This document shows positions 40,701 through 49,662 of a stretch of 64,000 nt of DNA, one piece after another. This DNA is from Antedon bifida (taxonomy: Eukaryota; Echinodermata; Crinoidea; Comatulida; Antedonidae): NCBI GenBank assembly GCA_963402885.1, contig OY727103.1, forward strand, positions 13,852,085 to 13,916,084, read 5' to 3'. How positions within the stretch are numbered: the first letter of the stretch is position 1; every line of letters begins with the position of its first letter. A program made the position numbers and the translations under genes. The notes below the pieces were generated by a model. It was not told where the DNA came from, did no database searches, and was given only the letters and a program-made list of their open reading frames with translations.

Positions 40701-43700
40701 AACCCTCCATCAGTGCAAGTACAGTACAGTTCAGTACAGTATATATGTATACTGTATCTACTGTATGTACAACATACTGTAACAAAATACTGTATTCTCT
40801 AAATTAACACATGGTATAACTGTTATTTACATCAAAATAGTTCAATCTCTATAAACTTCTCTTTTCTAAATTAAAAAGCATTTTATTTTTATTAGCAATA
40901 CAGTATGTCTCTGTAACCAATAGACCATAAAGTTGATATCATTCTAATTTAGAAAATACAAGTTTATTCAGGTTGAACTACTATGTTGAATCTAGATAAC
41001 TTTTCATAAAATTGCCTTTATTTATTTTAGATTAAAGTTCTGTCTACACTATCAAACTAGTTTGACAAAAAAAGTGTGATGTGCCCAAATATGGTATGAT
41101 ATGGCCAAATATGGTAGTGATGACATCATTGTGTCTATATATGGGCATATCACATTTTTTTGTCACACAAAGTTTGATAATCTAGACAGAGCTTTAGGGA
41201 TAGGTCATATCTTGTATCTTGAAAGTCCTCTATTGAGACCATTTCAAACTTTATGCAAATTAGCTTTAATATTAACCTGTCACAAATCACATTGTCAAAT
41301 TATTCAAATAAAATGAGAATTATAAAGTAATTATAAAATTGCAATAACAAATTGAACCACATATTTATTTAATTGTAATTATGACCTGAAATACTCCTAA
41401 GTTTATGACTCCTTACATCATTCAAATTCTGGTCACGTTTGTGCAAACATTGCCAAGTTCTAATATCCTTTGATACAAATAGTTTGATCTATAATTCACT
41501 ACATCTTTTAATTAAACTCAAGTGTTATATATATATATATATATATAATATTGATGTTTTAATCTTTATATTAATCAAAATACGTTATAAGCACCTTACA
41601 AAAATGTGCGAGTGTTTTGGTAAACATTGTGAACTAGATTCATCAGGCCTACACTTTGACATTAATATATTATATACTATATATTATATTATGCCAAGTC
41701 ATGTTTTGTGAATATATTAATACACAAAGAATGAATATATTGTTTCATTTTTTTAACGTTAAAGATGTATTGTCCCTTGAAACACAAAAAATGGAAAAAA
41801 AATATCCTAAATTTAAATTGGCCATATCAAAGTAATATTAAAGTTATTCACTTTAAGTCGAAAATTTGAGCCAAAAACAACATGTTTACGTAATTAACAG
41901 GTAAATTAATTTGATTACATTTCGTCTGGAAAATCGTCACAAGCGAAAGTAAACAAAGATTTCAAACCATGAGTATGCATTATGCATGATGCTAATTAGG
42001 ATTGTTTACAACTCGTTGCGGTTGAGAAGGTGTTTTCACACAGATCGCAAAGAAGTTTTTTTATTATGCATACAGAGTAGCCAAACAAGCGCGTTGCATT
42101 ATGAGATATGTTTTGATCGAAAACTTTGACTGGAAGTCAAAGTTATTTTTTGAACAAAAAAACGTCTGTATTTCGGTTAAATTAAGTTTTTTTCGACTAA
42201 TTTTTGGTGAAAGTTAATAACTATTATGATACTTCAAAATGACCCACTTTTTTTCGAAATATTAAAAAAAATTTTTTTTTTGAATTAGTCAAAGGGACAA
42301 TACATCTTTAACCTTTTGTATTAATTTAATTTATAAAAAGCAAAGAAAATTAACTTTGTTTATGTTGGGCCAAATTAAGTATGCATATTGAAGAAAAATA
42401 ATTAATCTATTTCTCTTAAAATGTTAATTTTCATTGGTTTTTTTTCTAAATATTACTCAACTTGTTAATAAATAAAGTAGATGTGTGTGTATTTACTGAC
42501 CCAATTTCTTGGCTCTATATTCAACTAGGTCGACAATCATTATTAATTATTTTCTCTTTAGATTTTCTATAATTAAAATACACCAAACGTCAATGGCTTC
42601 TTTAATATCAGCATTATCATAGGGATCAGCTGGCTAGATATAGCTCTTTGTATTTAAAGATTAAGTATTCATTAATTATTCATTATTGTTTTCTCACTAA
42701 TTAAAATTAAAACAAATATTGATATTAATAGACACTATATCTCAGTAACTGATCATTAGTTTGGGAACAAACATTTAATAATGGGGACATCATAGCCAGA
42801 TGTTTATTCTTTCTTTCAGTCTGTCCTATATTTACTATGTCATTGATAATTACTTTCTCCCTAGATTTTCCCTAATTAAAATGAAACATTTCAAAAATAG
42901 AAAGAAGGACAATAGCTTCAATTATTGACAACACATGTCTCAATAATAATATTTTCAAAATGACAGTTGTATTTCATGCCCAGTTCTTTTGGAATAGTTA
43001 TTTCATTTTTTTCCTGATATATATAAATAAAATAAAATCAATGACACAAATGATAACAAGATAAAGTACAGTGTTTAGAATAGTTTTTTCTGAAATTATT
43101 TGAAAGAAATCCTGTTGATAAAATGAAGTAGAGAAATGGCATTTATACACCTTATTTCTCGCCTCAATGTTTCTGGGCAATTTAGCAGTACATAATGACG
43201 GTTGACTTGTATTTATATTTTGCATATCCGGAAAACATTTTTTATAAAAAAAAACTTGATGTACCAAATTGGATATCAAAATGACATGTTTTAAAATTAG
43301 TACTGTTTTTAATACTTTTATTCATGTCTGCATGAATAAATTTTCCAGAAAATATTATTTAGGTGTGTATCGACGTAACTTTAGTATCATCAATATACTT
43401 ATGATTCTACCAGGACAGTGTGAATTCTGGAAGAAACTATAGATCTACTTATCAGCAACAAAATGTAAGTTGCTTTAATTGTTGAAGCATTTAACTGCAT
43501 ATTTTGCGGTTTGTCTGATTGTCGGAAAAGGTGTTTGTAAAGTATAAAAGTATACTTGAGAATAAATTACAGATTGTTCATCATCATACCTTAATTTGTT
43601 AGCTTAATTTGATGACACAATCTTGATGACCTAAACAACTAAATAGAGACAATTTGGAGTCGCTTATAATATTATTGCCATATATGGAAAAATTAATGAT

Positions 43701-46700
43701 GGGTGACAAGCACGTATAATCACGCAATATGAATAAGCATCTATAATATATATTGAAATACAATACAACAAAATAGGTGAAATGACTGCGAATGTTTATC
43801 TTAGATTGGGTTGTATAATAATAATTTATTTGGAAGCTACACTTTTGAAACAGTGGCCAACTTCTTAAATGAAGGTGCATTCAGTAAAAATGATTTAACA
43901 ATATTAGGCCTATTTACAAGAAAATTTAAACTAAATTATGTACAAGATATAAAAAATAACATTAACAAAAGTAATACAGGATTTAAAAAACAAAGAACTA
44001 ATAATTTTCATTGTTGATTTCCTTCTCTTTTTCCATGCCCATAAATCTATCGAATGCAACTACATTAAAATATCTATATATTTCAAATGTCGGTTGGAAT
44101 GGCTTTTTCTCATTTTCTAAGATTTCCTCATCTTTATCATTCCACATTAATTAATCACTATTCAACTGCCAATTTATATACATATATATCTGTTTGTACG
44201 TTTGTTGATATGGATGAAATATTTTCGAAATAAAATGAAATTGATATACATATATACCTTTACTTTCAACCATATTTGTACCTTGAAAATGGATAGAATA
44301 TATGATCATAGCGTAAAAAGTAATGGGTCATAATGTTAAACACTATGGTACTAAGTTCCTTACCTGTACTTTATACAGTAGATTGAATACAATGGAATTA
44401 GGATCAAATTATAAAAAGGGATTAACCATATTGCAATAAAATTATTATTATATGTTTATGGTCTTACTGCTTCTGTTTCATATTTGTTTAAATTATTCAT
44501 ATTTTTTTAAATAAATTGATTGAATTTCTAAACAACTTAAGTCGCAGAACTAATTACAGAAAAAAATAAGCCAGATTTCTCAATTTCAATATTTACAACA
44601 ATGCAACCAAAACAACAAGTATTTTTGTTGAAATCATAAAAAAATCAATCCAATTTAGTTATATAAATTACCAATCATTCAAGTTGCTGAGGATAGTATA
44701 TAGTTCAAATTAGGTCAGGCATAGAAATGCATAATAATCAATATCTACATTACAAAAATATGCAAATTGATAAGGATCAATAAACAAATATTCTGTTTAT
44801 TTTTAACATATTCTACTAAAATAGTAATTGGTAAAGCCATAGGATTGAGAGCAGGTAATTGAACATATAAGTGCCAAAGAATTAAAATGTTATATATTTC
44901 ATTATATTTGGGGTTCAAAATGCTCATTCATAAACATTTTTTATAGATGAGATAAGTTGTGAGAAATCATTACCTAATCATCAACAAAACATCCTCATCA
45001 AAATTACAATAAATTATACAATATGTTGGAAAATATTTTGATGTTTTTGTCTATAAAAAATGAGTATGCATGATATATATTTTTGCACAGGGGAATACTG
45101 TACTGTACATCTCAGGAATCAACTAAGTAAAAACAACAAAAATGTGCAATTTGATGTCCAACTCTTTAGTAATACAATATAATGACTTCAGGCAATGAAC
45201 CTACAGTATTAATATTTATGAACATGATGATTTAATCAAAGTATTCAGTTCTTAAAATATGCATGGCAGACAAAGTGGAAAAACATCAAAATGGTAGTAT
45301 TTTTGGAGTTGGATTGTAAATATCGCATCCCAACCCGATTGTTATACTAGAACCACTAATTGTCAAAATGATATAACCCTTCATATGGTTCTACGTCAGC
45401 CTTGCTGAAGTGCTAAAATAAAATCAAAATATAATTGACAGTGGAAAGAATTAAAACAAAAGAACACTCACTTGTTTTAAAAAGTCTCTACCACTAAATT
45501 TTATACTCAGGTCATACATGTTATTACCAAAGTCTGAGGCAGCTTCTGCAACTCTGAAAAATAATATACATTTATACTTTTAGCATTTTAAAAACAAATA
45601 TCAAATCATATTTTATCATTATTATTATTAGTTTTATTATCATATTTGACAAGTAACAATCCCATATACATGTATATGATCCAACATGCAAATTGAGATT
45701 CAATTTCAGCATGTTTGTTCAGGCTCTAGCCCCATGGACTGTTATTGGTCAGATCAGCACTGCACCGACCGACTTAATAGAATAAATGGTCTAGATTTTT
45801 ACTACACGTTTAGTTAATAATTATTTGAATAATAATTATAAGGCGCTCTTTACCAAGACACAGCGAATAAAAAAGATGAGTTTTAAGACCAGAATTGAAT
45901 TGTCTCATTGACGAGAGACATGCTATAAGGTAGTGCATTCCTAAGGTGCAGCGGCAAAAATGCTCTATAAAAATTAAGAAGAATTTGCAAAGTTTGTACT
46001 TCAAGGTACTATAGATATTATCTCTGATTTGGTACCATTAATACACCATGTGTATATACAGTATATACATATATACAAACATAGACATACATAAAGTTAT
46101 CTTATACCAATAGCTCACAAGTTTAGTAATGTTTGCACCATCAAACCACCAACAGGATGACAGTTTGATTAACACGAAGGAAAACAAGCCTAAACTGCTA
46201 TAAATACCTATATTTGTCGTATTACATAATTATACATTGTATAAAATGATATATTCGTAAAGCTAGACTGTACTGGTACTTCACTTGCTAATTTAATTGG
46301 ATCATTAAAATTTGATTTAGAATTTCTTTGACTGAGGATGAATAATTATGTGTATTTACATACATTTACATTTTCAGATTTTGATAATGTCATTGTCCTG
46401 TTAGAAGAATAACAGTCGCTGTCCTTTATTCTTAGAATAAATTTCTGTTGGCCTCAATTATCAAAACACAATTCAGATATCCACGGTCAAAAAAATACCA
46501 ATAAGATATAAACAGATATTATATTTTCATTGAACGATCGTTTAATAGTGCGTATTATTGCACGCCATGTGACCCAAAATCGTCCAATCAAATTACAGGA
46601 ATTTATTTAGGTGTTGTACAAAAACAAATATTATATTTCCATTGAATAATAATTTGGTATAAGATCGTTATTCAAGTGTAAAGAATTGATTTTCTTGATT

Positions 46701-49662
46701 GGCGAGCCACACAATAGTAATCAACAAAACACTGTTTAGGGCAAAGGGTGAATGTTTATCAAATGAATCGAACAAAAATACAATAATCTTGACACAGAAA
46801 CATACTAGGTAAAAATATCATGTTGCTCAATTATTGACATTTACATTGCACGGTATTAACACAATCATATTTAGTATGAAATTATTATTTTTCAGGTCTA
46901 GACAAAATAAACTAAACTTAACTTGTATGTAAACGGAATTTTCAATATTAATTTTCAGGTGGGTGGTACGGGCAGCGTCAGACCACTTGTCAATATCCCT
47001 TACAGATTATGGAGATTCTTCATACATACTGGATTAATAGGCCCTCTCTATGCCCTACCAATTACAAGGGCCCCTTCATGTTATGGTAATGTCAATGCTA
47101 TTGCTGCCAGCAAGGTTTGAAAACCTTATTCAATACTCAACTCTGTATACTTATTGATTTTGAATAACATATTTTTGTTTTTTCTTTTGTTACTATTCGG
47201 TTATCCAATTCCAATTTTTTTAATACTTATACCATGGAAAAATAAACTTATTTCTTCACCCTTTACAGTGTTCATGGGATTCACCCGATCTCACTTCAGA
47301 TTCATCCGCTGTCACTATAGACTAACATCTAGAATATCCAGTAATTTCCAACAAAATTTGAATATTCTGCCAAGATTAGAAATGTTGTTTCAGAGTTGTA
47401 GAGGATAGAGTTTTTCCAGGGAGTAAAAATTAATCATTAAAAAAAGGCACATTTCCTTCTTTGCTTCCTTTTTTGTGCCTTGTTTTTTTGAATCACCCTC
47501 TTGAAATATGGTGAAATAAATAAATTGCAAATATCTAATTTTGCCAAATGCATAAAAAACTCATCTTGTCATGAAATCTATAAATCTAGAGGTATAATAA
47601 TAATATTATGTAATACAAGAAATAATCATTTGGGGATAGAAACGTCATAAGAGGTTTAACCTTGACTGTGCTATCTCAACAATATAGCCATTAAAATTGA
47701 TACGAATATAAATTATAGAAATATATTTTTAAAATGCATATTTTTAAAGTAAAAAAAAAATATACACACAATAAAAAAATATATTATACGACATTTGCAT
47801 TATTAATCATTAAATAATAAAAGAAAATAAAACATTCAAGAAATACTGTTATTATAATTTAAAATTTATTATTCATTTTGTTTCCTGGCAAATATTTCTG
47901 AAGGAAAGTACAAAAACATTATTTCTATTCAAACAATTAAATTCTTTTACTATTGATTATTTATAATAAATTTATGTAGGATAAGTAGGCTGGGTCATCA
48001 CTCACACCCATTTCTGCCTTGTAACTCAATATGAATTTGAATATAAGTACACAAATGGATATGCTACCATCCCAATACTGTGACCAGGGAGCTATAGACT
48101 GTGGCAATCAATTAAAAAATGAATGCAAGAAAATCAATTATGCAAATTACTTCAATTCACTTTCCATAATAAAAATACATAAAAGTACAATGAATACAGT
48201 CAATAAAAAGTACATATGTATTAAAAAGTAAATTTGTACTTGAACTATATAGTAAATTAAAATTTGAAGGAGATCAGTGAAAAAAAATATTATTTTTTTA
48301 ACAGTGAGTTGATTTCCACTTTTACAATTGGTAATCTTCATAGTTTATATGCAATTATAAAACTATCACTGGGATTTTTTCTCTGCCTTAGAAAGTAATG
48401 ACAAAGTTTAGTGAATCTGTATTCATCTTGTTGAATTACCATTTGTTGAGATAAAGGTTAATATTGATTTGCTGTGTCACTTTATTCTTTAATGAGTGCT
48501 TTTTAAAATAAGACCTATATACACTGAGAATGTCAAATGCATCCTCACATAAGGTTTTCAGTCAGACAGGCTCATTGATTTTATCACTCATATGCAAAGT
48601 AGGCAATGTGACATCTCTAATGTACATGTGTATAAGATTGACTGCAAAACCTTAGGTTGTTGAGAGGGGAGGCCAACACAAATGTTAATGAAACAGTATC
48701 TGTCGCAAATATCCATACTGGCAAAAAGATAAAAAAACAGGGATTTAATCTAGACTATGTAAGGAGAGAAGATGTTGAATAGAACTTTCAAAAACCTGCT
48801 GAAGTTAAAAATCTATTGATAAAATATTGAGATAAGAGATGGAAACCTGAAATAAGTTTGTTTAATTGTTGATGAAATAACCAACTATCCTAAATAAGTT
48901 ATTTGTAAGGTGTTGTAAGAAGAGGAGGTTGAAAGATTTGAGAGTTAAACAAAATAAGTGTGTATATTGTGGCGAAATAACAAATAAATAAGTAATTTGA
49001 AAGCACCATGTCAGCAAAATAGAAGTTCAACAAAGATTTTCCAAAGGGATGGAGATGTTACTTATGTTACTTGTTAAACCTTATTGGAATAAAAAATATT
49101 TTCTAAACTGTTTCATTCAGTAGAAGAATGGCGACATAGAAAGATATGGTAAAGAAAGCATGGGAATCGGTTTTGAGGAAGATGATGCAGAAGAAAGTGG
49201 AGAGTTTGCTGTCAGCATGGATCAAGTGACAGTCAGTAATGCCTTGGAGGTGGAAGAAAATTTCCTTTGCTGTATAAAGCACTTAAATTTCACTGTAGCT
49301 TTCGCACGGTATATGCTTTATCAACAGCAGGCAACAGGTAAACATGTATGTCTACTAGCACTGCAGATTGTCTGCCTGTAAATAAGGTGGAGTAAAAACA
49401 TACCCCAATTCAAAGATACCTACTGTCAAATTTGCATTCCAACCTTTACATAATATTATCAATTGGGTATATAATAAGTAGGCCTACAATGCTTCAACAA
49501 CAATTCAATACATGGACAATACACGATATCAAAATACATCACACATAATATGCAAACAAAATAAAGATTGTATACTAACGATTGAGGATCAATAGTAGCC
49601 TGAGTTTGTGGTTTCCAAATAAACATGAAACTGACTAGAACAAGCCAAATTTTAGCCATCAT
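10761..49662 (-). CDS. CACNA2D3: Voltage-gated calcium channel subunit alpha-2/delta (alpha-2/delta-3-like), complete
   Basis: Extracellular, membrane-anchored subunit that raises surface and presynaptic abundance of CaV1/CaV2 channels. The 34 coding exons are: 49580-49662, 45472-45553, 37833-37949, 31945-32004, 29665-29827, 28492-28623, 27491-27551, 26949-27099, 26268-26348, 26066-26155, 25470-25659, 24939-24988, 24197-24292, 23692-23748, 23354-23434, 22674-22823, 18852-18923, 17891-17952, 17526-17629, 17033-17077, 16047-16092, 15565-15668, 15180-15279, 14631-14830, 14133-14213, 13693-13763, 13391-13453, 12934-13004, 12743-12818, 12528-12580, 12273-12331, 11725-11842, 11063-11252, 10761-10856. 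All are GT-AG with matching phases and total 1084 residues, against roughly 1090 for vertebrate alpha-2/delta-3. Signal peptide about 1-22; VWA-N about 95-210; VWA about 243-425 with MIDAS DKSGS (D249, S251, S253) and TDG (D359); Cache motif [15 protein letters not shown] within 499-548. The C-terminal CGGAS (1059-1063) plus a Leu-rich tail matches the family's GPI-type end. Paralogue assignment is by similarity and tentative; the family is certain. Confidence 0.95.
11371..11655 (+). mobile_element. tRNA-derived SINE (family S1), near full length
   Basis: The plus strand starts with a pol III A-box-like TGGCCGAGCAGA (11381-11392) and a B-box GGTTCAAGTC (11434-11443), about 42 bp apart, as in a tRNA head. 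A body follows that recurs at 25262-25440 (minus), 28690-28900 (plus) and 56935-57040 (plus). Shared body words include ctcggataaggac, tgcactttaaagaaccc and ccggtgtactggtcc. It lies in the intron between alpha-2/delta exons 32 and 33. The 90-codon ORF through it is not a gene. Confidence 0.75.
13897..14178. repeat. 92-bp tandem repeat carrying copies of an alpha-2/delta exon end and donor
   Basis: About three copies (landmark catgttgatgtag at 13927, 14019 and 14111). The highest-coordinate copy includes the real 3' end and GTAAGT donor of coding exon 14133-14213. The other two copies repeat about 43 nt of exon plus donor in what is now intron. Copies differ by one or two bases, so the duplication is recent. 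Confidence 0.9.
14418..14515. mobile_element. MITE family A, partial copy
   Basis: Begins taaagctctgtctacacta, the family A terminal repeat. It runs through gatgtgctcatat and gacatcatatcactaccat, and lacks a clear right end. Intronic in the alpha-2/delta gene. Confidence 0.65.
15050..15170 (-). mobile_element. Possible tRNA-derived SINE fragment
   Basis: On the minus strand, GGTTCAATCC (15103-15112) resembles a B-box, preceded by tRNA-like spacing with CGTGCTTACC. No matching body is recognised and no folded tRNA is evident. Weak call. Confidence 0.3.
16315..16580. repeat. 89-bp minisatellite, about 2.8 copies
   Basis: gtgtctattgaacacataac recurs at 16325, 16414 and 16503 (89-bp period), with the last copy truncated and rearranged. 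The unit contains tgttctaatg and ttctaatgtgaat words. Intronic, between alpha-2/delta exons 20 and 21. Confidence 0.85.
17678..17865. repeat. 30-bp minisatellite, about six copies
   Basis: Unit tagatggaagattttccata plus about 10 bp. Because 30 is divisible by three, the minus strand stays open and would encode a decapeptide repeat like ENLPSKHCM. It sits between the donor of exon 17891-17952 and the acceptor of exon 17526-17629. An in-frame stop directly after the exon donor argues against translation. Confidence 0.85.
18005..18660. repeat. Compound ATC/TGTATATC satellite with higher-order repeat
   Basis: About 650 bp of ATC triplets broken by tgtatatc and attatc blocks. The distinctive segment atcaacatctt recurs at 18051, 18282 and 18504, giving a higher-order period of about 222-231 bp. 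Several frames are open on both strands purely because of composition. Intronic in the alpha-2/delta gene. Confidence 0.95.
19840..20425. repeat. 45-bp minisatellite, about 12 copies
   Basis: The word cacatgggag recurs at 20021, 20066, 20111, 20155, 20200, 20245 and 20289 (44-45 bp apart). Flanking copies are more diverged. The unit includes gtgctgcctaaagcgcca and a T-run. It lies in the 3.75-kb intron between exons 16 and 17 of the alpha-2/delta gene. Confidence 0.9.
23490..23630. mobile_element. MITE family A copy
   Basis: Starts ttaagctctctctacacta, includes gtgtgatgtgcccaaatatg, a central atgatgtcatcgtgtc and gggcacatcacat, and ends in a degraded gatattgtagatg. Intronic, between alpha-2/delta exons 14 and 15. 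Confidence 0.75.
24559..24722. mobile_element. MITE family A copy
   Basis: Left end ttaaggtctgtctacactat, right end agtagacaaagcctta. The centre repeats the catatttgggcgtatcacta motif. Intronic, between alpha-2/delta exons 12 and 13. Confidence 0.75.
25262..25440 (-). mobile_element. SINE family S1 copy, 5' part degraded
   Basis: The reverse complement contains agcactcctcgactatgatt, gtggtagaacaaagactta, ggagtccagtgt and gtactggtccatc, colinear with the SINE at 11371-11655. It ends close to the donor of alpha-2/delta exon 25470-25659 and does not overlap it. Confidence 0.65.
26480..26856 (+). mobile_element. Composite: CR1-type RT 3' remnant inside a CAGT-ended DNA element
   Basis: On the plus strand, about 26600-26730 encodes [24 protein letters not shown] and nearby residues. 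These align with the C-terminal end of the RT in NOL9 intron 1 (VNSFKAKL, NHPLKFSPY), so this is a fragment of a related element. The right edge (26817-26856) reads ccccttgataggagtttaac then ctgta, an inverted match to the terminal repeat of the element at 36064-36159. Intronic, between alpha-2/delta exons 8 and 9. Confidence 0.55.
27408..27485. mobile_element. MITE family A fragment with internal triplication
   Basis: catatcactaccatatttgg is repeated three times in tandem after gatgtcat. The termini are missing. It abuts the donor of alpha-2/delta exon 27491-27551. Confidence 0.6.
28088..28525. repeat. 150-bp tandem repeat carrying copies of an alpha-2/delta exon end and donor
   Basis: gtattcccagggc recurs at 28161, 28311 and 28461 (150-bp period). 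The highest-coordinate copy contains the true 3' end of coding exon 28492-28623 (KTGFFRNFP, then the GTAAAT donor). The two intronic copies keep about 30 nt of exon-like sequence followed by GTAAA. Confidence 0.9.
28690..28900 (+). mobile_element. SINE family S1 copy
   Basis: Matches the 11371 copy in gcaaaccat, ctcctcgactatggttc, gtagagcaagtcttcttgg, ggataagga and aaagaacccag. The central part is shortened. Intronic, between alpha-2/delta exons 5 and 6. Confidence 0.7.
30598..30752. mobile_element. MITE family A copy
   Basis: Left end taaagctttattgtctacac with caaactagtttgac nearby; the core gagatgtgcccaaatatgg is partly duplicated; right end gatagtgtagacaagactta. Intronic, between alpha-2/delta exons 4 and 5. 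Confidence 0.8.
30732..31031. repeat. 131-bp tandem repeat that includes a MITE end
   Basis: gatagygtagacaagactta begins units at 30732 and 30863. Each unit continues through ctgaaaggcctgtttcaaac, gcaaagcgatgatggtag and aatatttg. A third, shortened unit ends near 31031. Because the unit starts with the MITE right terminus, the tandem duplication came after the MITE insertion. Confidence 0.8.
36064..36159. mobile_element. 96-bp pogo/Tigger-like MITE
   Basis: Left end CAGTAGAACCCCTATTA. The right end, reverse-complemented, reads CAGCCAAACTCCTATTA; both then continue toward GGACA. TA dinucleotides flank both sides (36062-36063 and 36160-36161), as expected for a TA-targeting family. CAGTNGAACC-type ends are known from pogo/Tigger elements; class assignment rests only on those ends. 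Confidence 0.65.
37486..37660. mobile_element. Dispersed repeat R1, copy 1
   Basis: Shares gtatcartggctggatctca, agagctttcggg, aacactaaccct and cagtgcaagta with 40617-40735. Its end, tttagaatttattctgtgcc, recurs as tttggaatttattctgtgcc near 51275. A ctttcggg-type motif near the 3' end is seen in Penelope-like or LINE tails, so a retroelement origin is possible. Confidence 0.6.
39681..39836. repeat. 52-bp tandem repeat, three copies
   Basis: aaggtggtaacaaggacgag starts units at 39681, 39733 and 39785. Copies are nearly identical (one g/a difference seen). Confidence 0.95.
39928..40166. repeat. 59-60-bp tandem repeat, four copies
   Basis: gcagacccacgacag begins units at 39928, 39988, 40047 and 40106. 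Each contains gcgcctaacatgatcagcac or a one-base variant. The array is notably GC-rich against its surroundings. Confidence 0.95.
40617..40735. mobile_element. Dispersed repeat R1, copy 2
   Basis: Colinear with 37486-37640: gtatcagtggctggatctca, then agctttcgggcaacactaac and ccatcagtgcaagta. A TACTGTA-rich stretch follows directly. Confidence 0.6.
41035..41194. mobile_element. MITE family A, best-preserved copy
   Basis: A 160-bp element between TA dinucleotides at 41033-41034 and 41195-41196. The left end aagttctgtctacactatca is inverted at the right end as gataatctagacagagctt. The inner core gtgatgtgcccaaatatgg is inverted as atgggcatatcacat, so most of the element is one imperfect palindrome with a short unique centre. 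Confidence 0.85.
41759..42311. mobile_element. MITE family B copy 1 (553 bp)
   Basis: Left end ttaaagatgtattgtccctt; right end aagggacaatacatctttaa is its exact reverse complement. Inner arms also pair (aagttattcacttt against gaaagttaataact). TTAA or TA at the ends suggests a TA- or TTAA-targeting transposase. A second copy is at 57546-57898. Confidence 0.85.
45554..49579. other. Alpha-2/delta intron 1
   Basis: Mostly AT-rich unique sequence. Two plus-strand exon-like open stretches are present, at about 46957-47116 and 49123-49337. I recognise neither; see findings. Confidence 0.5.
45836..45995 (-). mobile_element. Dispersed-repeat fragment
   Basis: Contains ggcgctctttaccaagac, a gatgagttttaagacc block and gtagtgcattcctaagg. 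This composition resembles abundant interspersed repeats rather than host exons. Intron 1 of the alpha-2/delta gene. Confidence 0.35.

Larger units (their letters stand above)
37950..45471. other. Large alpha-2/delta intron 2
   Basis: No coding sequence is recognised. It holds two minisatellites (39681-39836 and 39928-40166), repeat R1 copy 2, a family A MITE and a family B MITE. A diverged duplication of a few hundred bases is suggested at about 42500-42960, sharing tagattttc and aattaaaatr words. The rest appears unique. Confidence 0.6.
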
